A stretch of 5,892 nucleotides of DNA from Deltaproteobacteria bacterium (lineage in GTDB: Bacteria; Desulfobacterota; Desulfobacteria; Desulfobacterales; Desulfobacteraceae), in the NCBI GenBank assembly GCA_003647385.1, contig QMMT01000150.1:1-5892 (forward strand). The letters run 5' to 3'. Both the position numbers and the translations under genes were made by a program. The notes beneath the pieces are model-generated. The model made no database searches. It was given only the letters and a program-made list of their open reading frames with translations, and was not told the DNA's origin. Shown one piece after another: positions 1-5,892 of the stretch. The stretch's first letter is position 1. Each line of letters begins with the position of its first letter.

Positions 1-823
1 CTCTTAGCTCATCCAAATGCGGATCTCCTGTGATTCGCTGGATTATCATCTGTTTTGGCAGCAATTCTATAAAATCACAAACCATATCCACATAGGCGGC
101 CTGTTCCATTGGGATATACTCCCCGTTCTTCCACATTTTATCAAGTTTCGTCCCTTTGATAACATACAGCAGATGAATTTTAACGCCGTTAACGGGACTG
201 TCAGCCAATACTTTTGCCGTTTCACGCATCATTTTCTTGTTTTCACCGGGAAGCCCTAAAATAATATGGGCACAGATATTGATCCCCCTGCCTTTTGTGA
301 GCTCAACAGCAGTGGAAAAATCTTTAAATGTATGCCCCCTGTTAATGATCATAAGCGTTTCATCATGAACAGACTGAAGGCCATATTCAAGCCAGACCAG
401 GTAATCTTTTGTATAGGATGCTATTAATTCAAGTTTTTTCTCATCAATGCAGTCCGGCCGTGTCCCAATGGCCATTCCCACCATCCCCTCACAGGCGAGC
501 GCCTCATCATACAATAGTTTCATGTGCTCGCAGGATGTATAGGTATTTGTATAGGATTGAAAATAGGCTAAGAATTTATTCGCCTTATATTTTTTGATGG
601 CGCCTATTTTACCGGCTTTAATCTGCTGTCTTATGGAAAGTCCCTTTGCAAACAAACCGGAACCAGACCCTTTTGTATTGCAATAAATGCATCCTTTTTT
701 GGAAAGCAGGCCATCCCTGTTGGGGCATGACAATCCTGCATCAACTGAAATTTTTTGTACCCTCTGGCCAAACAACTGCCTTAAATACGTATTATAATCC
801 GAATACCGCTTTTTTTTATCCAT
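1..823 (-). CDS. yhcC: TIGR01212/YhcC-family radical SAM protein, 3' end cut by window edge
   Basis: The reverse strand reads open without a break from an ATG at 823-821 to the left edge: 274 codons plus one base. Family members are about 300-310 residues, so roughly the last 30-40 are missing. An early CPNRDG motif is followed by GCIYC, giving C33, C45 and C48 as the likely ligands of the [4Fe-4S] cluster that cleaves S-adenosylmethionine. Other family landmarks are IGTRPDC (119-125), LEYGLQS (145-151), ILGLPGE (188-194), KIHLLYVIKGT (215-225) and QRITGDP (262-268). The start is firm: the ATG nine bases upstream (832) meets an in-frame TGA two codons later, and an AGGGA (836-832) sits 8 nt before the chosen ATG. 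The family is a cytoplasmic radical SAM group related to the Elp3 type. Its substrate is not settled, so I assign none. It is transcribed divergently from vapBC. Confidence 0.93.
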   Translation of the reverse strand, partial: MDKKKRYSDYNTYLRQLFGQRVQKISVDAGLSCPNRDGLLSKKGCIYCNTKGSGSGLFAKGLSIRQQIKAGKIGAIKKYKANKFLAYFQSYTNTYTSCEHMKLLYDEALACEGMVGMAIGTRPDCIDEKKLELIASYTKDYLVWLEYGLQSVHDETLMIINRGHTFKDFSTAVELTKGRGINICAHIILGLPGENKKMMRETAKVLADSPVNGVKIHLLYVIKGTKLDKMWKNGEYIPMEQAAYVDMVCDFIELLPKQMIIQRITGDPHLDELR

Positions 824-944
824 TCAATACATCCCTAATACTGTATCTTTTTTTAATGCCTGTTTTTTACTCTATTTCTTACCATTAACAGGGGCTAAAA
901 ATCAAAGATTGACTTAAATGCATAAATGATGCATACATATACAT
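824..944. other. Divergent intergenic region between yhcC-like gene and vapBC
   Basis: This 121-bp AT-rich spacer lies between two divergent genes and contains no plausible gene. It must hold the promoter for the leftward radical SAM gene and probably the rightward vapBC promoter. I see no strong leftward promoter; the best candidate, a TTGATT hexamer read leftward near 900, lacks a good -10 partner. A 6-bp inverted repeat (CCTGTT at 859-864, AACAGG at 887-892) with a 22-nt loop is visible but too weak to call a regulatory hairpin. Confidence 0.7.
909..937 (+). promoter_or_regulatory. Candidate vapBC promoter
   Basis: TTGACT at 909-914 matches the sigma-70 -35 consensus at five of six positions. 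At 17-bp spacing the -10 position is CATACA (932-937), which matches only three of six. A better hexamer, TATACA (938-943), sits too far away (23 bp). Either choice places the transcription start at or beside the vapB ATG at 945. The -35 element is convincing; the -10 assignment is not. Confidence 0.4.
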
Positions 945-947
945 ATG
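918..947. promoter_or_regulatory. Inverted repeats over the vapB start, candidate VapB operator
   Basis: Two small dyads lie between the -35 hexamer and the vapB start codon. The first is ATGCAT at 918-923 and again at 929-934 (a self-complementary hexamer repeated with a 5-nt gap). The second is CATAT (936-940) against ATATG (943-947) with a 2-nt gap, overlapping the ATG itself. VapB antitoxins commonly bind short palindromes in their own promoter, alone or with VapC, so position and symmetry fit an autoregulatory operator. The region is very AT-rich, so short palindromes arise easily and this is inference. Confidence 0.4.
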
Positions 948-1136
948 AGAACTACATTAAATATAGATGATCAAATTTTAAAAAAAGCTTCTTTACTGAC
1001 GGGTATTAAAGAAAAAACTTCCCTGGTACGTCTTGGGCTTGAGGCGTTGATCGCCTTGGAAAGCAGCAGACGGTTAGCCAAATTAGGTGGTACAGAAAAA
1101 CAATTATGTGATATTCCTCGAAGAAGGATGGCTTAA
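945..1136 (+). CDS. vapB: VapB-family type II antitoxin
   Basis: This 63-residue protein matches the compact VapB layout. It starts with a β-strand MRTTLNID, followed by two helices (about 9-20 and 24-42) that form a ribbon-helix-helix DNA-binding fold. The family phrase TGIKEKTSLVR (19-29) leads into the second helix. The C-terminal part, with SRRLAKLGGTE (41-51) and an arginine cluster RRR (59-61), is the segment expected to wrap around the toxin. Its role is to neutralise VapC and repress the operon. The start at 945 is forced: the only nearby upstream in-frame ATG (918) hits TGA after two codons. No Shine-Dalgarno sequence precedes it, and the candidate promoter leaves almost no leader. 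The toxin gene begins 6 nt downstream in the same reading frame. Confidence rests on family phrasing plus the adjacent PIN protein. Confidence 0.93.
   Translation: MRTTLNIDDQILKKASLLTGIKEKTSLVRLGLEALIALESSRRLAKLGGTEKQLCDIPRRRMA
1121..1127 (+). promoter_or_regulatory. Shine-Dalgarno-like site for vapC inside vapB
   Basis: AAGAAGG lies within the last codons of vapB, about 15 nt before the vapC ATG, farther than the usual 5-10 nt. With the vapB stop only 6 nt from the vapC start, terminating ribosomes could reinitiate on vapC. Weak or coupled toxin translation is a common way to keep antitoxin in excess. Confidence 0.45.
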
Positions 1137-1142
1137 TCACGC

Positions 1143-1508
1143 ATGATTCTTGCTGATACCTCAGTATGGATTAACCACCTGAGACATGGCGATGAACACT
1201 TAGAAAGTATACTTTACAAAGGTAAAGTGATGGGTCATGCCCACATTATAGGTGAGCTTGCTTGCGGTAATATTAAAAATCGAAAAGAAATCCTTTCATT
1301 TCTACAAGCGTTGCCAATGGTACCTTTAATCGAATTCAACGAGTATCGGTTTTTTATCGATGAACATGATTTAAATGGCAAAGGAATTGGCTTTGTTGAT
1401 ATTCACCTTTTGGCTTCAGCAAAGCTTGCTCAAGTTAAATTGTGGACAGAAGATAAAAGGCTGAATACTGCTGCAATAAAACTCGGGGTAAACTATAAAA
1501 AAAGATAA
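1143..1508 (+). CDS. vapC: VapC-family PIN-domain toxin (ribonuclease)
   Basis: A 121-residue single PIN domain of normal VapC length. The acidic residues that bind Mg2+ are visible: D5 in the opening ILADTSVW, E38 in the IGELACG segment, D86 in FVDIHLLAS and D104 in LWTEDKRL. The full set suggests an active enzyme. VapC toxins are cytoplasmic endoribonucleases, and several cleave initiator tRNA, other tRNAs or the sarcin-ricin loop of 23S rRNA; the target here cannot be read from sequence. It is translated right after vapB (6-nt gap), which should sequester it. The start at 1143 is the first in-frame ATG after the vapB stop, and MILADTSVWI is the expected N-terminus of this subgroup. The reading frame is intact, with no sign of decay. 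Confidence 0.94.
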   Translation: MILADTSVWINHLRHGDEHLESILYKGKVMGHAHIIGELACGNIKNRKEILSFLQALPMVPLIEFNEYRFFIDEHDLNGKGIGFVDIHLLASAKLAQVKLWTEDKRLNTAAIKLGVNYKKR

Positions 1509-1532
1509 ACTGACCTGTTAACGGAATCAGTA

Positions 1533-1577
1533 TTGAAGGCCTTTTAGCGGCCATTAAAAAATAATTACCAGAAAGGA
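1533..1577 (+). promoter_or_regulatory. Weak candidate promoter and clear ribosome binding site for the SNF2 gene
   Basis: The 79-bp gap after vapC contains TTGAAG (1533-1538) and TAAAAA (1555-1560) with 16-bp spacing, each matching sigma-70 hexamers at four of six positions. AAAGGA (1572-1577) then lies 10 nt before the ATG at 1588 and is a good Shine-Dalgarno site. The ribosome site is solid. The promoter is tentative, and read-through from vapBC is equally possible because no terminator is visible after vapC. Confidence 0.4.
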
Positions 1578-1587
1578 CCCATAAAAT

Positions 1588-4212
1588 ATGCTCACCCTGT
1601 CAAAAAAATTTGTTAAAAATAATATTGCTGATTCCCCACTGATTTTTCACCGGGGAGAAACGATTTACCAGCACGGCTCCTATTTCCTTTCAGAAGGGGA
1701 TCTTGCCCGAAAAACATTTACATACCAGGTTGATGGAGCTTACGGAGATTATACTACCCAGGTAAGGCTGACGGGCGAAGAAGTTATATCATCATGTACC
1801 TGCCCTTACCCGGAAAAAGGCTGCAAGCATGTTGTGGCAGCCGTACTCAATGCCCGGGATATTCTTATCAAAAAGGTAGCCCAGGAGGAACTTTTCCCCG
1901 AAAAGGATGAGCCCTATCTCTCAGGAGAAGAGATAAAATCCCAGGCATTGAGTGACAGAAAAAAAAGAGCAAAAACCGAAAGCTTCACATTCATCAGGGG
2001 AGAGATGATCAAAGGGGATCATCTGGTCATCAATAAAAATAACAGGGAATACTGTGTCACCCTTCATGATCCCCTGAACGGAACAGGCCATTGCACCTGT
2101 CCGGATTACCTTACCAGTGGTCTTGGGACCTGCAAGCATATTCATTTTCTTGTATCAAGCCTTAGCAGTGAACCAGATTTTAATAAAAAATGTTTAAGGG
2201 AAAAATTTCCATTTATAGACATTTACTGGAATTCAATTTTAGATGGTCCCGGACTTTTCTCAGAAGGGTCTTATAAAAGAATGCCGGAATTAAAAATCCT
2301 CTTGAATCAGTATTTTAAATCCAATGGAGAATACCGGCACAAGGACCTCACACAAATCATGACCTTGCTGAATGATGTGGATAATGACAAACGAATACGG
2401 ATCAGAGAGAACCTTTTACAAAGGATTGACAGAGAGCTTAAGCTACAGCAGTTCAATGAACTTCCAAACCGTGACATCCCTGATTTCCATCTGAAAACCG
2501 ATTTGTACCCCTATCAGAAAGAGGGGGTGGCATTCTCCCTGTATAGGCCTGGCGTTCTTATCGGTGATGAGATGGGGCTCGGGAAGACCTTACAGGCGAT
2601 CAGTCTTGGCATACTGAAAAAAAAATTATTCAGATTTTCAAAAATACTTGTGGTCACCCTTGCATCATTAAAAGAGCAGTGGAAAAGAGAAATTGAAAAA
2701 TTCACAGATGAAACTGCCATCATAGTGGAAGGTAATCCTTCTCAGAGGAAAACCATTTATTATACTGACAAAAGCCTTTTTAAAATCACCAATTATGAAG
2801 CGGTTTTGAGGGATGTTACTATTTTATCACGATTTAATCCCGATATGATTATACTGGACGAAGCCCAGCGCATAAAAAATTTTTCCACCAAAACAGCAGA
2901 TGCCGTTAAAAGACTTCCTAAAAAACATGCCCTTGTCCTAACAGGAACCCCACTGGAAAATAAGCTTGAAGATGTCTATTCCATTGTCCAGTTTCTGGAT
3001 CCTTTCATGCTCACCCCCTTATGGAAATTTGCATCTGATCATTTCTTAATTCCCAAAAAGAAAAAAAGTAGTGTGGCGGGGTATAAAAATCTGGAAATGC
3101 TCAATAAAAAACTGAAGCGCATTGTGATCAGGCGTAAAAAAGAAGATGTTTTAAAAGACTTACCCAATGAGATTGTCAATAATTATTATATTGATCTGAA
3201 TGATGAACAATCAGAAATTCATTCCGGATATGCCCGGATACTGATCCCTTTAATAAACAAAAAATACCTGACTCCCATGGATATTAGAAGAATCCAGGTA
3301 CTTCTTCTTCGAATGCGAATGGTTTGTGATTCCACTTACCTTATCGACAGAGAAACCCACATTTCTCCCAAATTGAAAGAACTTGAGGGCATTATTGATG
3401 AACTGGTTGTCGAAAATAAACGCAAAATGGTGATATTCAGTGAATGGACAACCATGACATTTCTCATAGCCAGGATGCTGTCCGATATGAATATCTCTTT
3501 TGTTGAACTTTCAGGAAAGGTACCGGTCAAAAAAAGGCAGGCCCTTATCGATGAGTTTACACATAATTCTGACTGCAGGGTCTTTTTATCAACAGATGCC
3601 GGCGGAACAGGTCTCAACCTCCAGGCAGCTGACTGTGTGGTCAATTTTGAACTCCCCTGGAATCCGGCAAAATTAAATCAGAGAGTGGGAAGGGTCAACA
3701 GAATTGGTCAAAAAAGCCAGGGCATCAATGTGATTAACCTTATCGCAAAGCACAGTATTGAAGAAAAAATCTTTGCCGGTATCCAGCTTAAAACAGATCT
3801 TTTCAAGGGGGTGTTTGATGACGGGCCAGACACTGTTGAATTCTCCCGGGAAAAAAGAAACGAGATGTTAAATCGGTTAAGACAGATGATGGGTGAAGAA
3901 CCGGAACCCGAAATTATAGAGCAGACCCCGCCCGAAGAGATTCCAGAAGATACCCCGTATTATCTCAACCCTGAAGTTTTAAACAGGGAAGAAGAGATAG
4001 AAGACAGCAAAGAGGAAAAAGAGAATATCCTTGCAGGCCAGCCCCCTGAAAAAATCGAAACCGTGCTGAATTCAGGAATGGACTTTATTGCAGGACTCAT
4101 GGAAATGGCCACCGGCCAGAAGATAGACCAGCCTGCCGGCCAGAATAAAATGATAAAAATCGACAAAGATACCGGTGAAGTCACCATGAAATTCAAACTT
4201 CCCGGATTTTAA
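1588..4212 (+). CDS. SNF2-family DEAD/DEAH-type ATPase with two N-terminal SWIM zinc fingers
   Basis: An 874-residue protein, predicted cytoplasmic. Two SWIM zinc fingers (CxCx(n)CxH) come first: C70-C72-C79-H81 and C169-C171-C182-H184. A linker of about 110 residues follows. The SNF2 motor has YPYQKEG (307-313), Walker A GDEMGLGKT (326-334), Walker B DEAQ (424-427) and LTGTPLEN (451-458). Its second RecA lobe has VIFSEW (615-620), STDAGGTGLNLQ (668-679) and the arginine-finger motif QRVGRVNRIGQ (698-708). All catalytic motifs look intact. The end is an acidic, glutamate-rich tail (about 768-812) and a conserved-looking block ending KFKLPGF. SNF2 ATPases translocate on double-stranded DNA to remodel protein-DNA or polymerase-DNA complexes, generally without strand separation; SWIM fingers are thought to bind DNA or proteins. 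The exact task here (repair, transcription recycling or defence) is unknown. The start is fixed by an in-frame TAA two codons upstream and AAAGGA 10 nt before it. Confidence 0.93.
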   Translation: MLTLSKKFVKNNIADSPLIFHRGETIYQHGSYFLSEGDLARKTFTYQVDGAYGDYTTQVRLTGEEVISSCTCPYPEKGCKHVVAAVLNARDILIKKVAQEELFPEKDEPYLSGEEIKSQALSDRKKRAKTESFTFIRGEMIKGDHLVINKNNREYCVTLHDPLNGTGHCTCPDYLTSGLGTCKHIHFLVSSLSSEPDFNKKCLREKFPFIDIYWNSILDGPGLFSEGSYKRMPELKILLNQYFKSNGEYRHKDLTQIMTLLNDVDNDKRIRIRENLLQRIDRELKLQQFNELPNRDIPDFHLKTDLYPYQKEGVAFSLYRPGVLIGDEMGLGKTLQAISLGILKKKLFRFSKILVVTLASLKEQWKREIEKFTDETAIIVEGNPSQRKTIYYTDKSLFKITNYEAVLRDVTILSRFNPDMIILDEAQRIKNFSTKTADAVKRLPKKHALVLTGTPLENKLEDVYSIVQFLDPFMLTPLWKFASDHFLIPKKKKSSVAGYKNLEMLNKKLKRIVIRRKKEDVLKDLPNEIVNNYYIDLNDEQSEIHSGYARILIPLINKKYLTPMDIRRIQVLLLRMRMVCDSTYLIDRETHISPKLKELEGIIDELVVENKRKMVIFSEWTTMTFLIARMLSDMNISFVELSGKVPVKKRQALIDEFTHNSDCRVFLSTDAGGTGLNLQAADCVVNFELPWNPAKLNQRVGRVNRIGQKSQGINVINLIAKHSIEEKIFAGIQLKTDLFKGVFDDGPDTVEFSREKRNEMLNRLRQMMGEEPEPEIIEQTPPEEIPEDTPYYLNPEVLNREEEIEDSKEEKENILAGQPPEKIETVLNSGMDFIAGLMEMATGQKIDQPAGQNKMIKIDKDTGEVTMKFKLPGF

Positions 4213-4285
4213 ATTCTCTTATGAATCAAAAAATTTTCAATCCTATTATTGACCAAACCGTATAGCAATTATATATTAACAGGTT
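4213..4285 (+). promoter_or_regulatory. mnmG promoter region; hexamers at 4249-4254 and 4272-4277
   Basis: The 73-bp gap between the SNF2 gene and mnmG carries TTGACC (4249-4254) and TATATT (4272-4277) at the ideal 17-bp spacing, each matching the sigma-70 consensus at five of six positions. The expected start point, 6-8 nt past the -10, falls at about 4284-4285, directly before the mnmG ATG at 4286. Only AGG (4281-4283) resembles a ribosome site, and it is too close (2 nt) to work normally. No GC-rich hairpin with a T-run, so no intrinsic terminator, follows the SNF2 gene. Confidence 0.65.
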
Positions 4286-5892
4286 ATGAATTTTAACTTT
4301 AAAGTATATGATGTGATTGTGATCGGTGCCGGTCATGCCGGATGCGAGGCAGCGCTTGCATCTGCACGCATGGGATGCAATACCCTGCTGTTGACCATTG
4401 ATATGGATAAAATTGCTTCCATGCCCTGCAGCCCTTCCATTGGCGGCATGGCAAAAGGACAGCTGGTAAAGGAAATTGATGCCCTTGGCGGTCAGATGGC
4501 AAAAATTTCCGATTCATCCGCCATTCAATACCGGACTTTAAATACACGCAAAGGTCCTGCGGTCCATTCAACGAGGACTCAAAATGACAAAACCTTATAT
4601 TCAAGAAATATGAAAGCGGTCATTGAAAAAACAGATAACCTTGATTTAAAACAGGCCATGGCCCGGGAACTCGTGCTTGAGAACAATGCCGTGGCAGGCA
4701 TAATTGATCATACCGGGTTTGAATATTCAACAAAGACCATCGTTATTGCAGCAGGCACTTTTCTTAAAGGAATGGTCCACATCGGGGCGTCAAAAATCGA
4801 AGCGGGACGGGCCGGAGAGTTTTCGTCCATCAGTCTTGCTCAAAACCTTGCAGCACTTGGATTCAATATTGGAAGAATGAAGACCGGAACACCGCCACGG
4901 CTTCATGCAGACACCATTGATTTTTCCAAATTCAATATTCATCATTCAGAAAAAGAGCCCAAACCGTTCTCTTTTTCAACCACTCATATCACCAATCCCA
5001 TGCTGCCAAGTTTTATGGGCAGCACCAATGAAAAAACCCATGACATTATCCGGCAGAATCTTAAATATTCAGCACTTTACGGGGGGCATATCAAAGGAAA
5101 ATCTGCCAGGTACTGCCCGTCATTTGAAGATAAAATTGTTAAGTTTCCGGACAGGGACAGTCATCATATCATCCTTGAATATGAAGGCATTGACTCAAAA
5201 GAAATTTATGCATCAGGACTTGGTAACAGCCTGCCGCTGGAAATCCAGTATAAAGTTGTCCGGTCGGTAAAAGGGCTTGAGGCTGCTAAAATCATGCGGC
5301 CGGCCTATGCCATTGAATATGATTATATCAATCCTCTGGAGTTATCCCCTGCCCTTGAAACCAAAAGAATAAACGGACTTTTTTTAGCCGGGCAGATTAA
5401 CGGCACATCCGGATATGAGGAAGCAGGGGCTCAAGGGTTGTGGGCAGGTGTTAATGCCGCCTGTATCGTTCAGAAAAGAGATCCTTTTATCCTTGACCGC
5501 TCCCAGGGGTATATGGGCGTCATGGTGGATGATCTTGTAACAAGAGGAACCAATGAGCCCTACCGGATGTTTACGTCAAGGGCTGAGTACAGACTGATGC
5601 TCAGAGAAGACAATGCTGATTTAAGACTATCCAAAATTGGAAATGAACTGGGTCTTGTCGATGACTATACCTTAAAGTTCTGTGAAGAAATTGAGGTTCA
5701 GACTCAAAAAGAGATCGGGCGAGTTAAAAGAACTGTTGTAAAGCCTTCCCAGGCAGTGAATAATTTTTTACAAAAAAAAGGAACAAACGAAATCACAACC
5801 GGGGTAAAACTTGAACAGCTCTTAAAAAGAGCCGAGCTTGACTATGGTTCGCTAAAAGAAATCTGCCCTCCACCCAAGCCCTTGTTCACAAG
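4286..5892 (+). CDS. mnmG: tRNA uridine 5-carboxymethylaminomethyl modification enzyme MnmG (GidA), 3' end cut by window edge
   Basis: The frame is open from 4286 to the right edge: 535 codons plus two bases, against about 620-630 in the family, so roughly the last 90 residues are missing. It begins with an FAD-binding Rossmann motif GAGHAGCE (14-21). Cysteines matching the two important ones in E. coli are present: C48 in MPCSPSIGG and C277 in the signature RYCPSFEDKIVKF (275-287). The second signature, GQINGTSGYEEAGAQG, spans 369-384, and TRGTNEPYRMFTSRAEYRL spans 419-437. MnmG works with the GTPase MnmE in the cytoplasm. It uses FAD and methylenetetrahydrofolate to add an aminomethyl or carboxymethylaminomethyl group to U34 of tRNAs reading split codon boxes. 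The start is bounded by an in-frame TAA at 4277-4279. It has its own strong promoter but no proper Shine-Dalgarno site. Neither mnmE nor rsmG, frequent neighbours, is in view. Confidence 0.97.
   Translation, partial: MNFNFKVYDVIVIGAGHAGCEAALASARMGCNTLLLTIDMDKIASMPCSPSIGGMAKGQLVKEIDALGGQMAKISDSSAIQYRTLNTRKGPAVHSTRTQNDKTLYSRNMKAVIEKTDNLDLKQAMARELVLENNAVAGIIDHTGFEYSTKTIVIAAGTFLKGMVHIGASKIEAGRAGEFSSISLAQNLAALGFNIGRMKTGTPPRLHADTIDFSKFNIHHSEKEPKPFSFSTTHITNPMLPSFMGSTNEKTHDIIRQNLKYSALYGGHIKGKSARYCPSFEDKIVKFPDRDSHHIILEYEGIDSKEIYASGLGNSLPLEIQYKVVRSVKGLEAAKIMRPAYAIEYDYINPLELSPALETKRINGLFLAGQINGTSGYEEAGAQGLWAGVNAACIVQKRDPFILDRSQGYMGVMVDDLVTRGTNEPYRMFTSRAEYRLMLREDNADLRLSKIGNELGLVDDYTLKFCEEIEVQTQKEIGRVKRTVVKPSQAVNNFLQKKGTNEITTGVKLEQLLKRAELDYGSLKEICPPPKPLFT

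Noticed and set aside
17..888. Several plus-strand open frames of 60-80 codons at the left end
   Set aside because: They lie antisense to the radical SAM gene, whose minus-strand frame is unbroken with cluster cysteines and family motifs.
336..894. A 12-bp inverted repeat, CCCCTGTTAATG at 336-347 and its complement at 883-894
   Set aside because: One copy is in coding sequence, and one or two 12-mer matches are expected by chance in a window of this size.
1538..1552. GGCC/GGCC hairpin between vapC and the SNF2 gene as a terminator
   Set aside because: The stem is only 4 bp with a 7-nt loop and is followed by A-rich rather than T-rich sequence on the plus strand, so it does not look like an intrinsic terminator.
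3336..3644. Antisense open frame of 102 codons within the SNF2 gene
   Set aside because: It lies opposite a strongly supported coding sequence covering conserved helicase motifs, has no recognisable product and no clear ribosome site; it is a shadow frame.
4421..4450. Serine in MPCSPSIGG of MnmG, where MPCNPSIGG is common, as a missing key residue
   Set aside because: The functional cysteine (C48) is present and this position varies between families, so activity is not in doubt.
4905..5270. Open frame of 121 codons on the plus strand inside mnmG
   Set aside because: It overlaps the mnmG signature region in another frame; the mnmG frame is continuous and motif-rich, so this is a shadow.
1..5892. 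CRISPR array, tRNA or rRNA gene, insertion sequence or attachment site
   Set aside because: No regularly spaced repeats, no tRNA-like or rRNA-like segments, and no transposase, integrase or flanking direct repeats were visible on reading.

Overview
The window is an ordinary-looking stretch of bacterial chromosome, moderately AT-rich by eye. It carries five protein genes, two of which run off the edges. Protein style suggests a Gram-negative anaerobe of the Desulfobacterota (Desulfobacteraceae-like, e.g. the Desulfobacula group). That placement is an impression and not a computed result. I saw no rRNA, tRNA, CRISPR array, insertion sequence or phage gene.

Layout. Bases 1-823 (minus strand) hold the N-terminal ~274 codons of a YhcC/TIGR01212-type radical SAM protein; its C-terminus lies beyond the left edge. 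A 121-bp divergent intergenic region (824-944) separates it from a compact type II toxin-antitoxin operon on the plus strand. This is a 63-residue VapB-like ribbon-helix-helix antitoxin (945-1136) followed 6 nt later by a 121-residue PIN-domain VapC ribonuclease (1143-1508). After 79 bp comes an 874-residue SNF2-family ATPase (1588-4212) with two SWIM zinc fingers at its N-terminus, complete helicase motifs and an acidic C-terminal tail. After a 73-bp gap with a near-consensus sigma-70 promoter, mnmG (gidA) starts at 4286 and runs off the right edge with about 535 codons present.

How the genes relate. VapB and VapC form a toxin-antitoxin pair that probably represses its own promoter through small inverted repeats overlapping the vapB start. 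The SNF2 protein may be partly read through from vapBC but has its own ribosome binding site. The radical SAM protein and MnmG are housekeeping genes, and MnmG modifies the tRNA wobble uridine. I see no metabolic link tying the five genes together; the vapBC pair looks like an accessory cassette among core genes.

Most worth a second look are the tandem-SWIM SNF2 protein and the placement of the mnmG promoter (and, less surely, the vapB promoter). Both imply almost no 5' untranslated leader, and neither gene has a usable Shine-Dalgarno sequence. I did not find convincing evidence for a wholly new multi-gene system.
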